This document shows, in pieces, positions 8,595-16,717 of a stretch of DNA of 64,000 bases (its first letter is position 1; the number at the start of each line of letters is the position of its first letter). Location: positions 1 through 64,000 of the forward strand of contig CAZYBC010000004.1 of NCBI GenBank assembly GCA_964645645.1, read 5' to 3'. The notes under the pieces are model-generated. The model ran no database searches, was not told the DNA's origin, and worked only from the letters and a program-made list of their open reading frames with translations. This DNA is from CAZYBC01 sp964645645. GTDB taxonomy: Bacteria > Patescibacteriota > Microgenomatia > UBA1400 > PJMF01. Both the position numbers and the translations under genes were made by a program.

Positions 8595-10597
8595 AAAATC
8601 TCGGTCAAAAATTAATTAAATATTCTTTATCTGCACTTAAAAATTTCCAGGAAATTTTTATCTTTTTTCTATTATTAAATTGTTTTTTTATCAATCAGCT
8701 ATTTAGCAAAATTACAAATATAAATAAGTTACCAACTTTGATTAAACAAATTGTTCACAATTGTCAGCAGATTGTACTAAAGGTTATGAACAAACTGGAT
8801 AGAGGAAGCCGTGACAGTATTTCTCAAACTGAGATTATCCAAATTTCTCTTGAAAATATGTTTGTTAAAACTACCAGAACCGCAATTACAGTAGGAGGTA
8901 TGAGCATTGCTATTGCCGTGATTGTTTTTTTAGTTTCTATTGGTTATGGTTTACAAGATTTAGTTGTTTCTAGAGTTAGTAAATTAGAAGAAATGCAACA
9001 AACTGATGTGACTACTGGAGATGTAGGCAACTTATTTATTAATGATGAAAGCCTCAATGTTTTTTCTGGCATTAATCATGTTAAAGCTGTTTACCCAATT
9101 ATTTCTTTAGTTGGAAAAGTCAGCATCAAAGAATCAGCCACCGAAGTAGTCATTAATGGCGTTACAAGCGATTATCTTAAAAACTCTGCTCTTAAAACCA
9201 GCAAAGGATATATTTTTGAAAATAAAGATACCACTCAGCCAGTCGCTGATAAAAAATTAACACTTACTCCTAGCCAAAACGTCGAGCCAGATATAAATGT
9301 GCTAATCGGTGAAGTTGAATTTTATCTTGATCAAAATCAATGGTTAGCAGTTAGAGAAGAACCTCAAAACAATGCCACTATCATTGGCTATACTCAACGC
9401 ATCAATAGCCGAGCTCAAAATGGAGAAGAAGTCTGGGGAGAAAGTTATAATAATGAGGAAACAACTGGCCAAGCTAGTGAGAGCGCTACTGGCCAAAAAC
9501 TCGGTAAATGGATTAAAAGCGAAGTGGCTCTATGGGAAAAAACTGCTTGCGATGAAAGTAATTCTGATTGTATTAACGGCCAGTACTTAATGATTAGAGA
9601 CAATAGCCAACAGCAACTAAAACAGATAGGTTATTTAACTGAAAATAAATTAACTGCCTATAGTTTAGTCAAACCACTGGGCGCCGAGACCAATAACACC
9701 ATTAATGAAAACCAAAGCCAATCAATTGATGACCAAATTAAAGAATTAACTTCTCAAAACAAAGAAGAAGTTAGCAAAACTGAAAAAATAAAATTAAGTG
9801 ATGAAGCTCAAAAAGAAATTATTGTTAATAATGCCATGGTGCAATTATTAGGTGAAAATCTAGATAGCATTCTTAATAAAGAGATTGAAATTACCTTTAT
9901 AGTTACCAGTGATCTAACCACTGGCCAACAAAATAAAAAAGTTGAATCTTTTCCTGCTAAATATAAAGTGATTGGCATTATTAATAATGGCACTAATGCC
10001 ATGGCTTGGGTACCCTTTACAGATCTACGCTCTTTAGGCATTAATAATTATTCTAGTGCTAGAGTCATTTTGGATACAGATAAAAACCTAACAATTGTAA
10101 GAACTCAGATTGAGAATATGGGCTATAAAACAAATTCAGTGGCGGACACTGTTACTAAAATAAAAAATCTCTTTACTACTTTTAGAATTACCCTTGCTGC
10201 TATTGGAATGGCATCTTTAGGTGTAGCTGCACTGGGAATGTTTAACACCTTAACAATTTCACTCTTAGAAAGAACCAGAGAAGTAGGCGTCATGAAAGCC
10301 ATTGGCATGAAATCTAGAGAAGTTAGAGATTTATTTTTATCAGAATCAATGATCATGGGTTTTATGAGTGGTATTTTAGGAATTATCATTGGTTTTGTAG
10401 CTGGAAAAGTCACTGGTTTATTACTCTCTGTATTTTCACTCACTAAAGGTTATGGTTTATTGAATATTACTTCATTACCACTTTCTTTTATCTTGATAAT
10501 TATGTTTTTATCAATTACAGTTGGATTTGTGACTGGTATCTATCCAGCTAATCGAGCGAAAAAAGTATCAGCATTAAATGCGGTGAGATATGAATGA
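8591..10597 (+). CDS. MacB/FtsX-type ABC permease with SH3-like extracytoplasmic insertion
   Basis: A 668-residue permease. A hydrophobic N-terminal region (about 20-40) precedes the MacB core: a membrane segment at about 97-125 ('GGMSIAIAVIVFLVSIGYGL'), a large outside domain (about 130-520), and three C-terminal membrane segments (about 535-655) with the FtsX-family 'ERTREVGVMKAIGMKS' loop. The outside domain contains bacterial SH3-like signatures ('QWLAVREEPQNNATIIGYT', 'GKWIKSEVALWEK', 'GQYLMIRDNSQQQLKQIGYL'), which is unusual for MacB permeases and could bind cell wall or the client protein. It ends with NAVRYE-TGA. The paralogue at 38048-40069 ends NALRYE-TAG, so TGA is read as stop here. 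A 25-bp stem inverted repeat begins 2 bases after the stop. Confidence 0.88.
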   Translation: MKNLGQKLIKYSLSALKNFQEIFIFFLLLNCFFINQLFSKITNINKLPTLIKQIVHNCQQIVLKVMNKLDRGSRDSISQTEIIQISLENMFVKTTRTAITVGGMSIAIAVIVFLVSIGYGLQDLVVSRVSKLEEMQQTDVTTGDVGNLFINDESLNVFSGINHVKAVYPIISLVGKVSIKESATEVVINGVTSDYLKNSALKTSKGYIFENKDTTQPVADKKLTLTPSQNVEPDINVLIGEVEFYLDQNQWLAVREEPQNNATIIGYTQRINSRAQNGEEVWGESYNNEETTGQASESATGQKLGKWIKSEVALWEKTACDESNSDCINGQYLMIRDNSQQQLKQIGYLTENKLTAYSLVKPLGAETNNTINENQSQSIDDQIKELTSQNKEEVSKTEKIKLSDEAQKEIIVNNAMVQLLGENLDSILNKEIEITFIVTSDLTTGQQNKKVESFPAKYKVIGIINNGTNAMAWVPFTDLRSLGINNYSSARVILDTDKNLTIVRTQIENMGYKTNSVADTVTKIKNLFTTFRITLAAIGMASLGVAALGMFNTLTISLLERTREVGVMKAIGMKSREVRDLFLSESMIMGFMSGILGIIIGFVAGKVTGLLLSVFSLTKGYGLLNITSLPLSFILIIMFLSITVGFVTGIYPANRAKKVSALNAVRYE

Positions 10598-10598
10598 T

Positions 10599-10665
10599 GT
10601 TATTGATCATAGGCTTTGTAAACACACCGCGAGCGGAATGGTTTACAAAGCCTATGATCAATAAC
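10599..10665. repeat. Long perfect inverted repeat (REP-like copy A)
   Basis: Arms at 10599-10623 and 10641-10665 are perfectly complementary over 25 bp. The 17-nt loop contains the conserved core CACCGCGAGCGGAATG of the palindrome family. It starts 2 bases after the permease stop, so it may protect or end the operon transcript, although no T-run follows. Part of the same arm recurs at 38022-38044, behind the paralogous permease. Confidence 0.9.
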
Positions 10666-10813
10666 TTAATTAAACACGCCGCAGGCGGAACGATTTACAA
10701 GATCTAATATTAGCTATTCTAGTTAAACGCACCGCAGGCGGAACGATTTAGAAAGAACAATACTAAGATCATAACTTGATATTTTTTAAATGCACCGCAA
10801 GCGGAATGGTTTA
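10620..10813. repeat. Cluster of four 26-bp REP-like palindromes (A-D)
   Basis: Four imperfect 26-bp copies lie at 10620-10645, 10672-10697, 10725-10750 and 10788-10813, with start-to-start distances of 52, 53 and 63. The shared core is CACCGCRRGCGGAAYG flanked by AAAC and TTTA. The separators (26, 27 and 37 nt) are unrelated. The region 10598-10860 holds no gene. Related copies occur at 37902-38025, 48541-48566 and 50439-50464. Confidence 0.85.
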
Positions 10814-10860
10814 AGCTAATTCCTTTATTAAAAAATCAAGTTTAAAATAAAACTAGACTT

Positions 10861-11214
10861 ATGAACTTACTTTTTTTTACTTTATCTGCTTTGTTAAGTT
10901 ATCGTTTTAATAGTTCTTTATCTAGACAAGGACATAAGATTAATAAAAGAATGCCGTATTTAAAAGTTAAATGTTTTCAGTTTAGTCCTAACATCAAAAT
11001 TATTCTTAAAAGTAGAACTATTCACCTTCATCATTGGTTTACTTACTCAATTATTTTAATTATTACCCTTACTTTTAAGGCTGGATTTTTAGATAGCTTA
11101 TTTTCTCAAGGTTTTTTATTAGGTGGCATTATTCAGGGTTTAACTTTTCCAGACTGGAAAAAATTTGTCATTAAAAATGAAGAACTTGAATCAAACCGTC
11201 AATTAAAACTATGA
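10861..11214 (+). CDS. Small membrane protein of unknown function, coupled to zupT
   Basis: A 117-residue protein that I do not recognise. It has a short hydrophobic N-terminus (about 2-14), a basic middle with a histidine-rich 'TIHLHHWFTYS' motif (about 59-69), and one or two membrane segments at about 68-98. The end is polar ('GLTFPDWKKF'). Its stop overlaps the start of the ZIP transporter (ATGA at 11211-11214), so the two are probably co-translated. The HLHHW histidines could bind metal, which is a guess from context. No clear Shine-Dalgarno precedes the ATG. Confidence 0.6.
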   Translation: MNLLFFTLSALLSYRFNSSLSRQGHKINKRMPYLKVKCFQFSPNIKIILKSRTIHLHHWFTYSIILIITLTFKAGFLDSLFSQGFLLGGIIQGLTFPDWKKFVIKNEELESNRQLKL

Positions 11215-11963
11215 ACAATATCTTGATACCTTTATCACTTTCATTTTTAGCTGGAATCTGTACAGTTTTTGGAAGTTTTATTCTTTTTTTTATTAAAAAT
11301 TTTAAAAAAAGTTATTTAAGTTTTTTTCTAGGAATTTCTGCTGGATCAATGATTTACCTTTCCTTTATGGAATTAATGCCAGAATCAGTTACTGAACTCG
11401 GCTTTGGACTAGCTAATACAATGTTTTTTTTAGGAATATTATTTATTGCAATTATAGATTTTATTGTTCCTCATCATTTTATAAACTATTGCTCAAAAAA
11501 AGGTATTAAATATAATAAACTGATGCTTTCAGGATTTATGGTTGCTGTAGCTATAACAATTCATAATTTTCCAGAAGGAATAGCAGTTTTTATGAGCTCA
11601 TTAGGAAATACTCGTTTTGGCCTTTTAATTGCTTTTGCTACCGCTCTTCACAATATCCCAGAAGGAGTAGCAGTTGCCACACCAATTTATTTTGCTACTA
11701 AAAATAAATTTAAAGCTTTTAGCTATTCACTCCTAGCCGGTATTGCCGAACCATTAGGAGCCATTATTGCTTTTATTATTTTAAAACCTTATCTTTCCCC
11801 AATTTTTTTATCTTATATTTTCGCTTTCATCGCTGGAATAATGATTTACATTAGCTTTGATGAATTATTACCATCTTGTTTTAAAAATAGCCAAGAACAC
11901 ACAGCAATTGCTGGTATTATTCTAGGCATGCTAATAATGGTTTTAAGTTTAAATTTTATTTAA
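11211..11963 (+). CDS. zupT: ZIP-family divalent metal transporter
   Basis: A 250-residue polytopic protein with about eight membrane helices. It carries both ZIP metal-site motifs: 'HNFPEGIAVF' in the fourth helix and 'ALHNIPEGVAVA' in the fifth. Family members of this ZupT/GufA type import Zn(II) and other divalent cations across the cytoplasmic membrane. Length is normal. It is translationally coupled to the 117-aa membrane protein. A palindromic operator lies 48 bases downstream, in front of the next gene, so metal-responsive control of the area is plausible but not shown. Confidence 0.9.
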   Translation: MNNILIPLSLSFLAGICTVFGSFILFFIKNFKKSYLSFFLGISAGSMIYLSFMELMPESVTELGFGLANTMFFLGILFIAIIDFIVPHHFINYCSKKGIKYNKLMLSGFMVAVAITIHNFPEGIAVFMSSLGNTRFGLLIAFATALHNIPEGVAVATPIYFATKNKFKAFSYSLLAGIAEPLGAIIAFIILKPYLSPIFLSYIFAFIAGIMIYISFDELLPSCFKNSQEHTAIAGIILGMLIMVLSLNFI

Positions 11964-12003
11964 TTTTTTATTTTCTATAACACTAACATTTGATAAATAA
12001 TAC

Positions 12004-12032
12004 TTGACTTTTATTGAATATCTATTCAATAA
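12004..12032 (+). promoter_or_regulatory. Palindromic operator with -35-like box
   Basis: A perfect 22-bp palindrome at 12011-12032 has the centre ATTGAATA-TC-TATTCAAT. It lies just after a TTGACT -35-like hexamer (12004-12009). The same half-sites recur at 13276-13293. The 8-2-8 design resembles ArsR/SmtB-type operators. No good -10 box could be assigned. Confidence 0.65.
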
Positions 12033-12039
12033 TGTTATT

Positions 12040-13242
12040 ATGCCCAAATCTAAAAAACAACCAAATAATAAATTATTATTTTTACTAACATTCTGCTTAA
12101 TTTCCCTATTTTTAATCATTTACTTAATTATAAATAAACCAATTTCTGTTTTTAAAAACTTAGAAAAAAAATCAACTATTAATGGATTGATGATGCTCAT
12201 TGAGTTTGAAAAAATTGACGGCATTTTACAATGGGAAAAAGAATTAGATAGTCGTAATTTAACAGCTCTAGTTAAAGTTCAAAACAATGTTTTAGAAGAA
12301 TACCCAGAAGTTTTTGAAAGATTAGCCAGCAAAGGTTATGAAATTGCTGGAGGATACGATAAAGCTGCCTTTTGGGATATGTCTTATGAAGAACAATATA
12401 AATATTTAAAAGAAGCACAAGAAATAGTAGAAAAAACAACTCATAAAAAAATGAAAGTTTTTGGTAGCCGCTATTTTGCTTATGATGAAAACACGCTTAA
12501 AGCTGCTGATGAATTAGGTATTGAATATATTTTAGGGAGAGGAACTCAAGATGTTTTAGCTCTTATTTATGCTCCTCAAGAATATAATATTAAAATTATT
12601 TCTGTTACTAATGTTGAAAATGGAGAAATGGGACGGGGTTCGTTATGCGATTATAGTCTTTGGGCTAGAGGAGCTGATTCAAAAGAATTTGCCCAAATTT
12701 TAACAGAAAGTATTGCTAAGAAACCAAAAAACATGATTTTAGTTTCTCATGCTTATCTGGGTGGGACTAGACTGGAGTGGTGGGAAGAATATAAACAAAT
12801 CTTAGAATCTGACCAAATATCTTGGGTAGATTTTGATACTTGGGTAAATAAACAAAACATTTTAACAATCTCAAATACTGATATTCCAATCAATCGAGAA
12901 GTAAAATATGTCCAACCTCAACCAGCTAAGGATATGGAAGAATATGCTCCAATTCCATCTTTAGAACAGAATGAATTAGTCATATTTCATAATGGATTAG
13001 GAGAAATGTGTTTAGAGGCTTTAAAATTTTTTAAACAACATCAAATTAAATTTATAGAATACTTAAACACAGACAAAAATTTTGCTAACCTACTAGCTAA
13101 TTATCAAAAAGTATATCCCAATAGTGAAGGTGAATCAGATAGCTACCAATATTTTCCAGTCATTTTTTACAAAGGAAAAGCTTATTCTGGATTCAACGAA
13201 AAAATCAGAAATGAAATCTTAAAAAATTCTTCGAGAAAATAA
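12040..13242 (+). CDS. Membrane-anchored polysaccharide-deacetylase-like protein with glutaredoxin-like C-terminus
   Basis: Starting at ATG 12040 this gives 400 residues; an upstream TTG at 12004 falls in the promoter and operator and is less likely. One N-terminal membrane segment (about 10-30 from the ATG) is followed by a NodB-like alpha/beta region ('LIEFEKIDGILQWEKELDSR', 'ASKGYEIAGGYD', 'AADELGIEYILGRGT', 'NMILVSHAYLGG'). A C-terminal thioredoxin/glutaredoxin-like segment follows ('LVIFHNGLGEMCLEALKFFK ... YFPVIFYKGKAYSG'). The classic deacetylase metal triad is not obvious, and only one Cys sits at the thioredoxin-like site. Enzyme activity is therefore uncertain. It sits between zupT and DUF5320 under a palindromic operator. 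Confidence 0.55.
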   Translation: MPKSKKQPNNKLLFLLTFCLISLFLIIYLIINKPISVFKNLEKKSTINGLMMLIEFEKIDGILQWEKELDSRNLTALVKVQNNVLEEYPEVFERLASKGYEIAGGYDKAAFWDMSYEEQYKYLKEAQEIVEKTTHKKMKVFGSRYFAYDENTLKAADELGIEYILGRGTQDVLALIYAPQEYNIKIISVTNVENGEMGRGSLCDYSLWARGADSKEFAQILTESIAKKPKNMILVSHAYLGGTRLEWWEEYKQILESDQISWVDFDTWVNKQNILTISNTDIPINREVKYVQPQPAKDMEEYAPIPSLEQNELVIFHNGLGEMCLEALKFFKQHQIKFIEYLNTDKNFANLLANYQKVYPNSEGESDSYQYFPVIFYKGKAYSGFNEKIRNEILKNSSRK

Positions 13243-13250
13243 TATCTCTC

Positions 13251-13302
13251 TTGACATTTAGCTTCCATACAATTATATTGAATACTTATTCAATATAATT
13301 GT
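13251..13302 (+). promoter_or_regulatory. Strong promoter overlapped by 34-bp perfect palindrome
   Basis: The -35 TTGACA (13251-13256) and -10 TATATT (13274-13279) are separated by 17 bp. A perfect palindrome of 16-bp arms with a 2-bp centre spans 13269-13302, covering the -10 and start site, which is a classic repressor arrangement. The core ATTGAATA-N2-TATTCAAT matches the site at 12013-12030. A ribosome-binding AAAGGA follows at about 13310-13315. Confidence 0.85.
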
Positions 13303-13325
13303 AAAAATGAAAGGATAAATACAAT

Positions 13326-13517
13326 ATGCCAAGATTTGATAAAACAGGCCCACAAGGACAAGGTCCAAAAACTGGAAGAGGCATGGGAGAATGCGAAAAA
13401 AATGAAAAAAAGACAAAAAGAGGATTTGGAAGATGTTGTGATAAATATGGTAGAGGTATGGGGAGATTTGCAGGAAAAAATATTGAGCAAATAGAAGAAA
13501 AAAATACTGATGCCTAG
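13326..13517 (+). CDS. DUF5320-like small Cys/Gly-rich protein
   Basis: A 63-residue basic protein beginning MPRFDKTGPQGQGPKTGRG, the N-terminal pattern of DUF5320 proteins, which are often found beside NifB/NafY-type and DUF134 genes. It has three cysteines (one in GECEK and the RCCDK pair). It is preceded by AAAGGA at 10-base spacing and by a strong, palindrome-covered promoter. Its stop overlaps the DUF134 start. The family function is unknown; metal or cofactor handling is suggested only by usual neighbours. Confidence 0.8.
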   Translation: MPRFDKTGPQGQGPKTGRGMGECEKNEKKTKRGFGRCCDKYGRGMGRFAGKNIEQIEEKNTDA

Positions 13518-13788
13518 AAATAAAATCCCCCGTTGTATACAGTTTAATTCTAATGTTGTTTATTTTAAACCTCAGGGTATTCCACTAAAAATACTGGAAG
13601 AAGTCGTCCTTTTAGTTGAGGAGGTTGAAGCTTTAAGGCTTTACGAGGTCGATAACTTAAACCAAATAAATGCTGCTGAAAAAATGAAAATCTCACAGCC
13701 AACTTTTGCGAGAATCTTAGCTAGTGCAAATAAAAAAATTGCTGAGGCAATTGTTAAAGGTAAAGCTATTAGGATTTTATATCAATAA
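13510..13788 (+). CDS. DUF134 (UPF0251) predicted DNA-binding protein
   Basis: A 92-residue protein with the family signature 'LLVEEVEALRLYEVDNLNQINAAEKMKISQPTFARILASANKKIAEAI', a sigma-like helix-turn-helix at about 45-80. Length is typical. It overlaps the DUF5320 gene by 8 bases and shares its promoter. It is a reasonable candidate for the repressor that binds the ATTGAATA-N2-TATTCAAT palindromes, since it is the only HTH gene in the cluster, but this is inference. Confidence 0.85.
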   Translation: MPRNKIPRCIQFNSNVVYFKPQGIPLKILEEVVLLVEEVEALRLYEVDNLNQINAAEKMKISQPTFARILASANKKIAEAIVKGKAIRILYQ

Positions 13789-13811
13789 AAATTTGTAAAA
13801 ATTTTCAATAG

Positions 13812-13842
13812 ACTTACTGCAAAATTTTATTTCGCAGTAAGT
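13812..13842 (+). terminator. Hairpin after DUF134 gene
   Basis: A 9-bp stem, ACTTACTGC (13812-13820) with GCAGTAAGT (13834-13842), lies 24 bases after the DUF134 stop and is followed by T-rich sequence. It is probably the operon terminator; the T-tract is interrupted. Confidence 0.5.
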
Positions 13843-13849
13843 TTATTAA

Positions 13850-13915
13850 TTAAGCCAATCTTTGCCCATAGTTAAAATGAGTAAAACTCTAGCTTATCAT
13901 AAATGGTTCTGTAGC
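13850..13915 (-). pseudogene. Decayed fragment of metallophosphoesterase 3' end
   Basis: On the minus strand this short stretch reads ATEPFMIS-stop-SFTHFNYGQ. That matches the C-terminal 'STEPLMINPGFTRFNYGQ' of the intact phosphoesterase at 20565-21236, and the DNA similarity runs into the shared TTAATTAAG end. One in-frame stop and missing flanks mark it as a remnant left by duplication or rearrangement. Confidence 0.65.
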
Positions 13916-13947
13916 AAAAAAACCTAGCTATCTGTTTTTTTTCTGTT

Positions 13948-13953
13948 TATAAT
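13948..13953 (+). promoter_or_regulatory. TATAAT -10 box, probable leaderless start
   Basis: TATAAT lies 8 bases before the ATG at 13961, so transcription would begin at or beside the start codon. It overlaps the alternative ATG at 13952, which argues for the downstream start. No clear -35 box is seen. Confidence 0.5.
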
Positions 13954-13960
13954 GAGAATA

Positions 13961-16651
13961 ATGCAGGTTTTGAAAAAAATCTCTATTCCTTTGTGGAAGA
14001 AACTAATCATTAGATTTTTGTTATTAGTGGTTCTAACTGGCAACCTTTATTACTTATCATGGAGATTTAACACTTTATTCTGGACTAATAGAACTTTATC
14101 TGGCCTTTTGTTACTGACTGAATTAGTTTTTTTTGCTAATTTTTTAATTCATTTTCCAGTTTTATGGCTTAAAAAACCAAAAAATATTTTAACCCAGATA
14201 CCTAAATTTACTAAAAAATTAGCCATTTTGATTCCTACTTACAATGAACCATTAAACATTCTTAGCCAGACCATCGAACAAAGTTTAGCTATAGCAATTC
14301 CTCAAAATTTAAAAGTTAAGATTGTGGTATTAGATGACGGCAACCGGGACTGGCTAAAAAAATATGTTAAGGAGTTAGCCAAAACAACTTCGGTCACTTT
14401 GGAATACTTAACTAGAACCGAAAGGTTTGGTTATAAAGCTGGCAACATTAACAACTACCTTAAAAGTGTTTGCCAAGAAGATTTTATTTTAGTTTTAGAT
14501 GCTGATTTTGTTCCTTTCAAAAATATTTTGGAAGAATTTTATCCTTACTTAGGTATTGAAAAATTAGGTTTTGTTCAAGCTCCGCAATTTTTTAATAATA
14601 TTGCTAAAGGTGATCCGTTTGGACAGGATCCTGCTATCTGGTTTTCACTTTTACAGGTTGGCAGATATGGTCAAAATGCCTTAATTTGTTGTGGCTCTCC
14701 AACTTTATGGTCAGTGCCAGCTCTTCAATCTATTGGCTATATGCAATATAGCGTCACCGAAGACTTTTTAACTGGAGCAATGATTCAATCAAAAGGATGG
14801 CAAGCTATTTATTTGCAAAAAGATGTTGCTGAGGGTAAAGCGAGTGAAGATATTATTGATGTCAAGAAAAAAACTTTACGTTATTCTTCCGGGGCTTTTG
14901 AATTTTTTTCTTTTGCCAAAAAGTTATTAGCCAATGGCCATTTGTCTTTAAGACAACGTTTTTTACATTTTACCTATCCTTTAGCTTTTGTTGCACCTTT
15001 ACTAACCCCAATTTTAATTGCCATTCCGATTTTATCCATCTTAACAGGCATTAGCCCTTTTGTTATTGACCAAAGTAGTTACCCTCATTTATTAAGCCAA
15101 ATTATTGCTTTAATTAGTTTTCAAATTATTTTCTTTTTAGCCGTAGGTAAAAAAGCTTGGAAATCTTGGCAATTTTATTTAGGAATGTTCCCAGTTTATA
15201 CAAAAGCGCTGTTACAAACTATCTTTGGTAAAACTGTGTTTCAAGTTAGTAAAAAAGGCGTCCAAAGTGCCGCGGCTTATGCTCAATTAAAAGCAGTTCG
15301 ATTACAAATTTTTATTTTATTACTAAGCTGGGTTACCTTTTTTAAAGGTTTATTACTTTTTAGAGAAAATATTATTAGTATTTCTTTATATCCAGCTCTT
15401 TTCTGGTTGTTACTCAATAATTTTCTATTATTTGGCGTAATAAAAGCTCCTTTGTATTTAAGTTGGCAACAACTATTAACTCAAATTAAAGAACTAGGTA
15501 AAAATAAATTAAACTTTTTATTCAATAAAAAATTTGCGTTGATGGCTTTTATTTTTTTGATTATTGCTGGAGCAGGCAGTATGTGGTTTAGACAACGCTC
15601 AGTGCCTAATATAGAAGTTAAAGTACAACAAACAAATCTTAATAAAATGAAAAATAACTTAGATTTATTAACAACTAAGTTATCACTTAATGACGACAGA
15701 CGCTTCCAAACTTTACTATTTTTTACTGATTGGGGTGATAATAAGCGTGAAGTTGGCCAGGCTAATTTTTATCTTAAAGTTGAACCATCATTAAACTTAG
15801 CTTATGAAAATCAACTTGTGCCAATTATTACTTGGGAACCAGTAAAAAAGAATCTTTTAGGAGAATTTGCCGAAGACATCACTTTAAAAAGTATTAGAGA
15901 AGGGCAAAGCGACCAATATTTAATTGGCTGGCGAAATGGTTTGCAAGAATGGATGGATAAACATCCCGGATACGAAGTGAGAATTAGATTAATGCACGAA
16001 ATGAACGCTCCAATTGACCGCTACCACTGGAGCCATGTTTCTCCAGCTGAATATCGAGCCAGTTATGAATATGTTTATAATTTAATTAGCCAAGTTAATG
16101 GTAATTTAAAGTGGATGGCAGTTTTCCAAAACTTCACGGCTGATGCTGGATGGACACAAAAACGAGCTAAAGATTATGACCGTTATATTCCTAATATTCC
16201 GGTTGATTATATTGGAATAGATGGTTACAGCAGACCTTTCTTAGCTGGTAAAGATGGGCCACCTGGAGGAGAAGTTACTCCAGCTCAAGTGTTACCCAGA
16301 GCCTTCTTTAAAGCCATGCGAGAAGCTTATCCCCAAGCAAAACTAGTTATCAGTGAAACAGCTGTCCCATATATGCCTAAAACTGATGAAGCCTTACCTT
16401 ATCCAGCTGGAGAACTATCTTATCAAATGACAGATCTTGAGCGAGCCGCGTGGATTAATGACTTTAAAGATTATTTATTAGAGATCGACCAAGATTTTGG
16501 ACTAGAAGAGATGACCTGGTTTAATGGTAATACTGATTATCATTGGTCAATTTTTGCCGAACAAGACCAATTAACAATCGCTGCCTTTAAGCAATTAATG
16601 TTAGAGTTAAATAAGGCTAAAATTAAAATTGGAATATATCCTGGTGAATAA
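13961..16651 (+). CDS. Membrane GT2 (cellulose-synthase-like) fused to GH26-like glycoside hydrolase domain
   Basis: About 896 residues; ATG 13961 was chosen over 13952 because TATAAT overlaps the latter. Two N-terminal membrane helices precede a GT2 catalytic domain with 'LIPTYNEP', 'VVLDDGNRD', the DxD 'LVLDADFVP' and 'TEDFLTG'. Four or more C-terminal membrane helices (about 325-545) resemble BcsA-type processive synthases, though the Q/RxxRW motif is only 'KTLRYSSG'. After one more helix (about 520-540) an outside domain (about 570-885) resembles GH26: 'IITWEPV', 'RIRLMHEMNAP' (acid/base Glu) and 'LVISETAVPY' (nucleophile Glu). Polymerisation and trimming of one glycan by a single polypeptide is a reasonable inference. 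It is followed by two free GH26-like genes. Confidence 0.82.
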   Translation: MQVLKKISIPLWKKLIIRFLLLVVLTGNLYYLSWRFNTLFWTNRTLSGLLLLTELVFFANFLIHFPVLWLKKPKNILTQIPKFTKKLAILIPTYNEPLNILSQTIEQSLAIAIPQNLKVKIVVLDDGNRDWLKKYVKELAKTTSVTLEYLTRTERFGYKAGNINNYLKSVCQEDFILVLDADFVPFKNILEEFYPYLGIEKLGFVQAPQFFNNIAKGDPFGQDPAIWFSLLQVGRYGQNALICCGSPTLWSVPALQSIGYMQYSVTEDFLTGAMIQSKGWQAIYLQKDVAEGKASEDIIDVKKKTLRYSSGAFEFFSFAKKLLANGHLSLRQRFLHFTYPLAFVAPLLTPILIAIPILSILTGISPFVIDQSSYPHLLSQIIALISFQIIFFLAVGKKAWKSWQFYLGMFPVYTKALLQTIFGKTVFQVSKKGVQSAAAYAQLKAVRLQIFILLLSWVTFFKGLLLFRENIISISLYPALFWLLLNNFLLFGVIKAPLYLSWQQLLTQIKELGKNKLNFLFNKKFALMAFIFLIIAGAGSMWFRQRSVPNIEVKVQQTNLNKMKNNLDLLTTKLSLNDDRRFQTLLFFTDWGDNKREVGQANFYLKVEPSLNLAYENQLVPIITWEPVKKNLLGEFAEDITLKSIREGQSDQYLIGWRNGLQEWMDKHPGYEVRIRLMHEMNAPIDRYHWSHVSPAEYRASYEYVYNLISQVNGNLKWMAVFQNFTADAGWTQKRAKDYDRYIPNIPVDYIGIDGYSRPFLAGKDGPPGGEVTPAQVLPRAFFKAMREAYPQAKLVISETAVPYMPKTDEALPYPAGELSYQMTDLERAAWINDFKDYLLEIDQDFGLEEMTWFNGNTDYHWSIFAEQDQLTIAAFKQLMLELNKAKIKIGIYPGE

Positions 16652-16674
16652 TGATAAATTGCTAGGGGATGTAG

Positions 16675-16680
16675 TATAAT
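16675..16680 (+). promoter_or_regulatory. TATAAT -10 box upstream of first GH26-like gene
   Basis: TATAAT lies 38 bases before the GTG start at 16718, in the gap after the GT2-GH26 fusion. The -35 region is weak (TGATAA with 17-bp spacing). Confidence 0.4.
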
Positions 16681-16717
16681 TACATTATTAAACTAATATC
16701 ATTTTAATAACTCATTT

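Noticed and set aside
10620..10813. Four 26-bp repeats with about 26-bp spacers, like a small CRISPR array
   Set aside because: Repeats are diverged and palindromic, spacing drifts to 37, related copies occur singly elsewhere with self-complementary flanks, and no cas genes are present.
12004..12039. Start of the deacetylase-like gene at TTG 12004
   Set aside because: The extension would be encoded by the -35-like box and operator palindrome; ATG 12040 directly precedes the basic residues and membrane helix.
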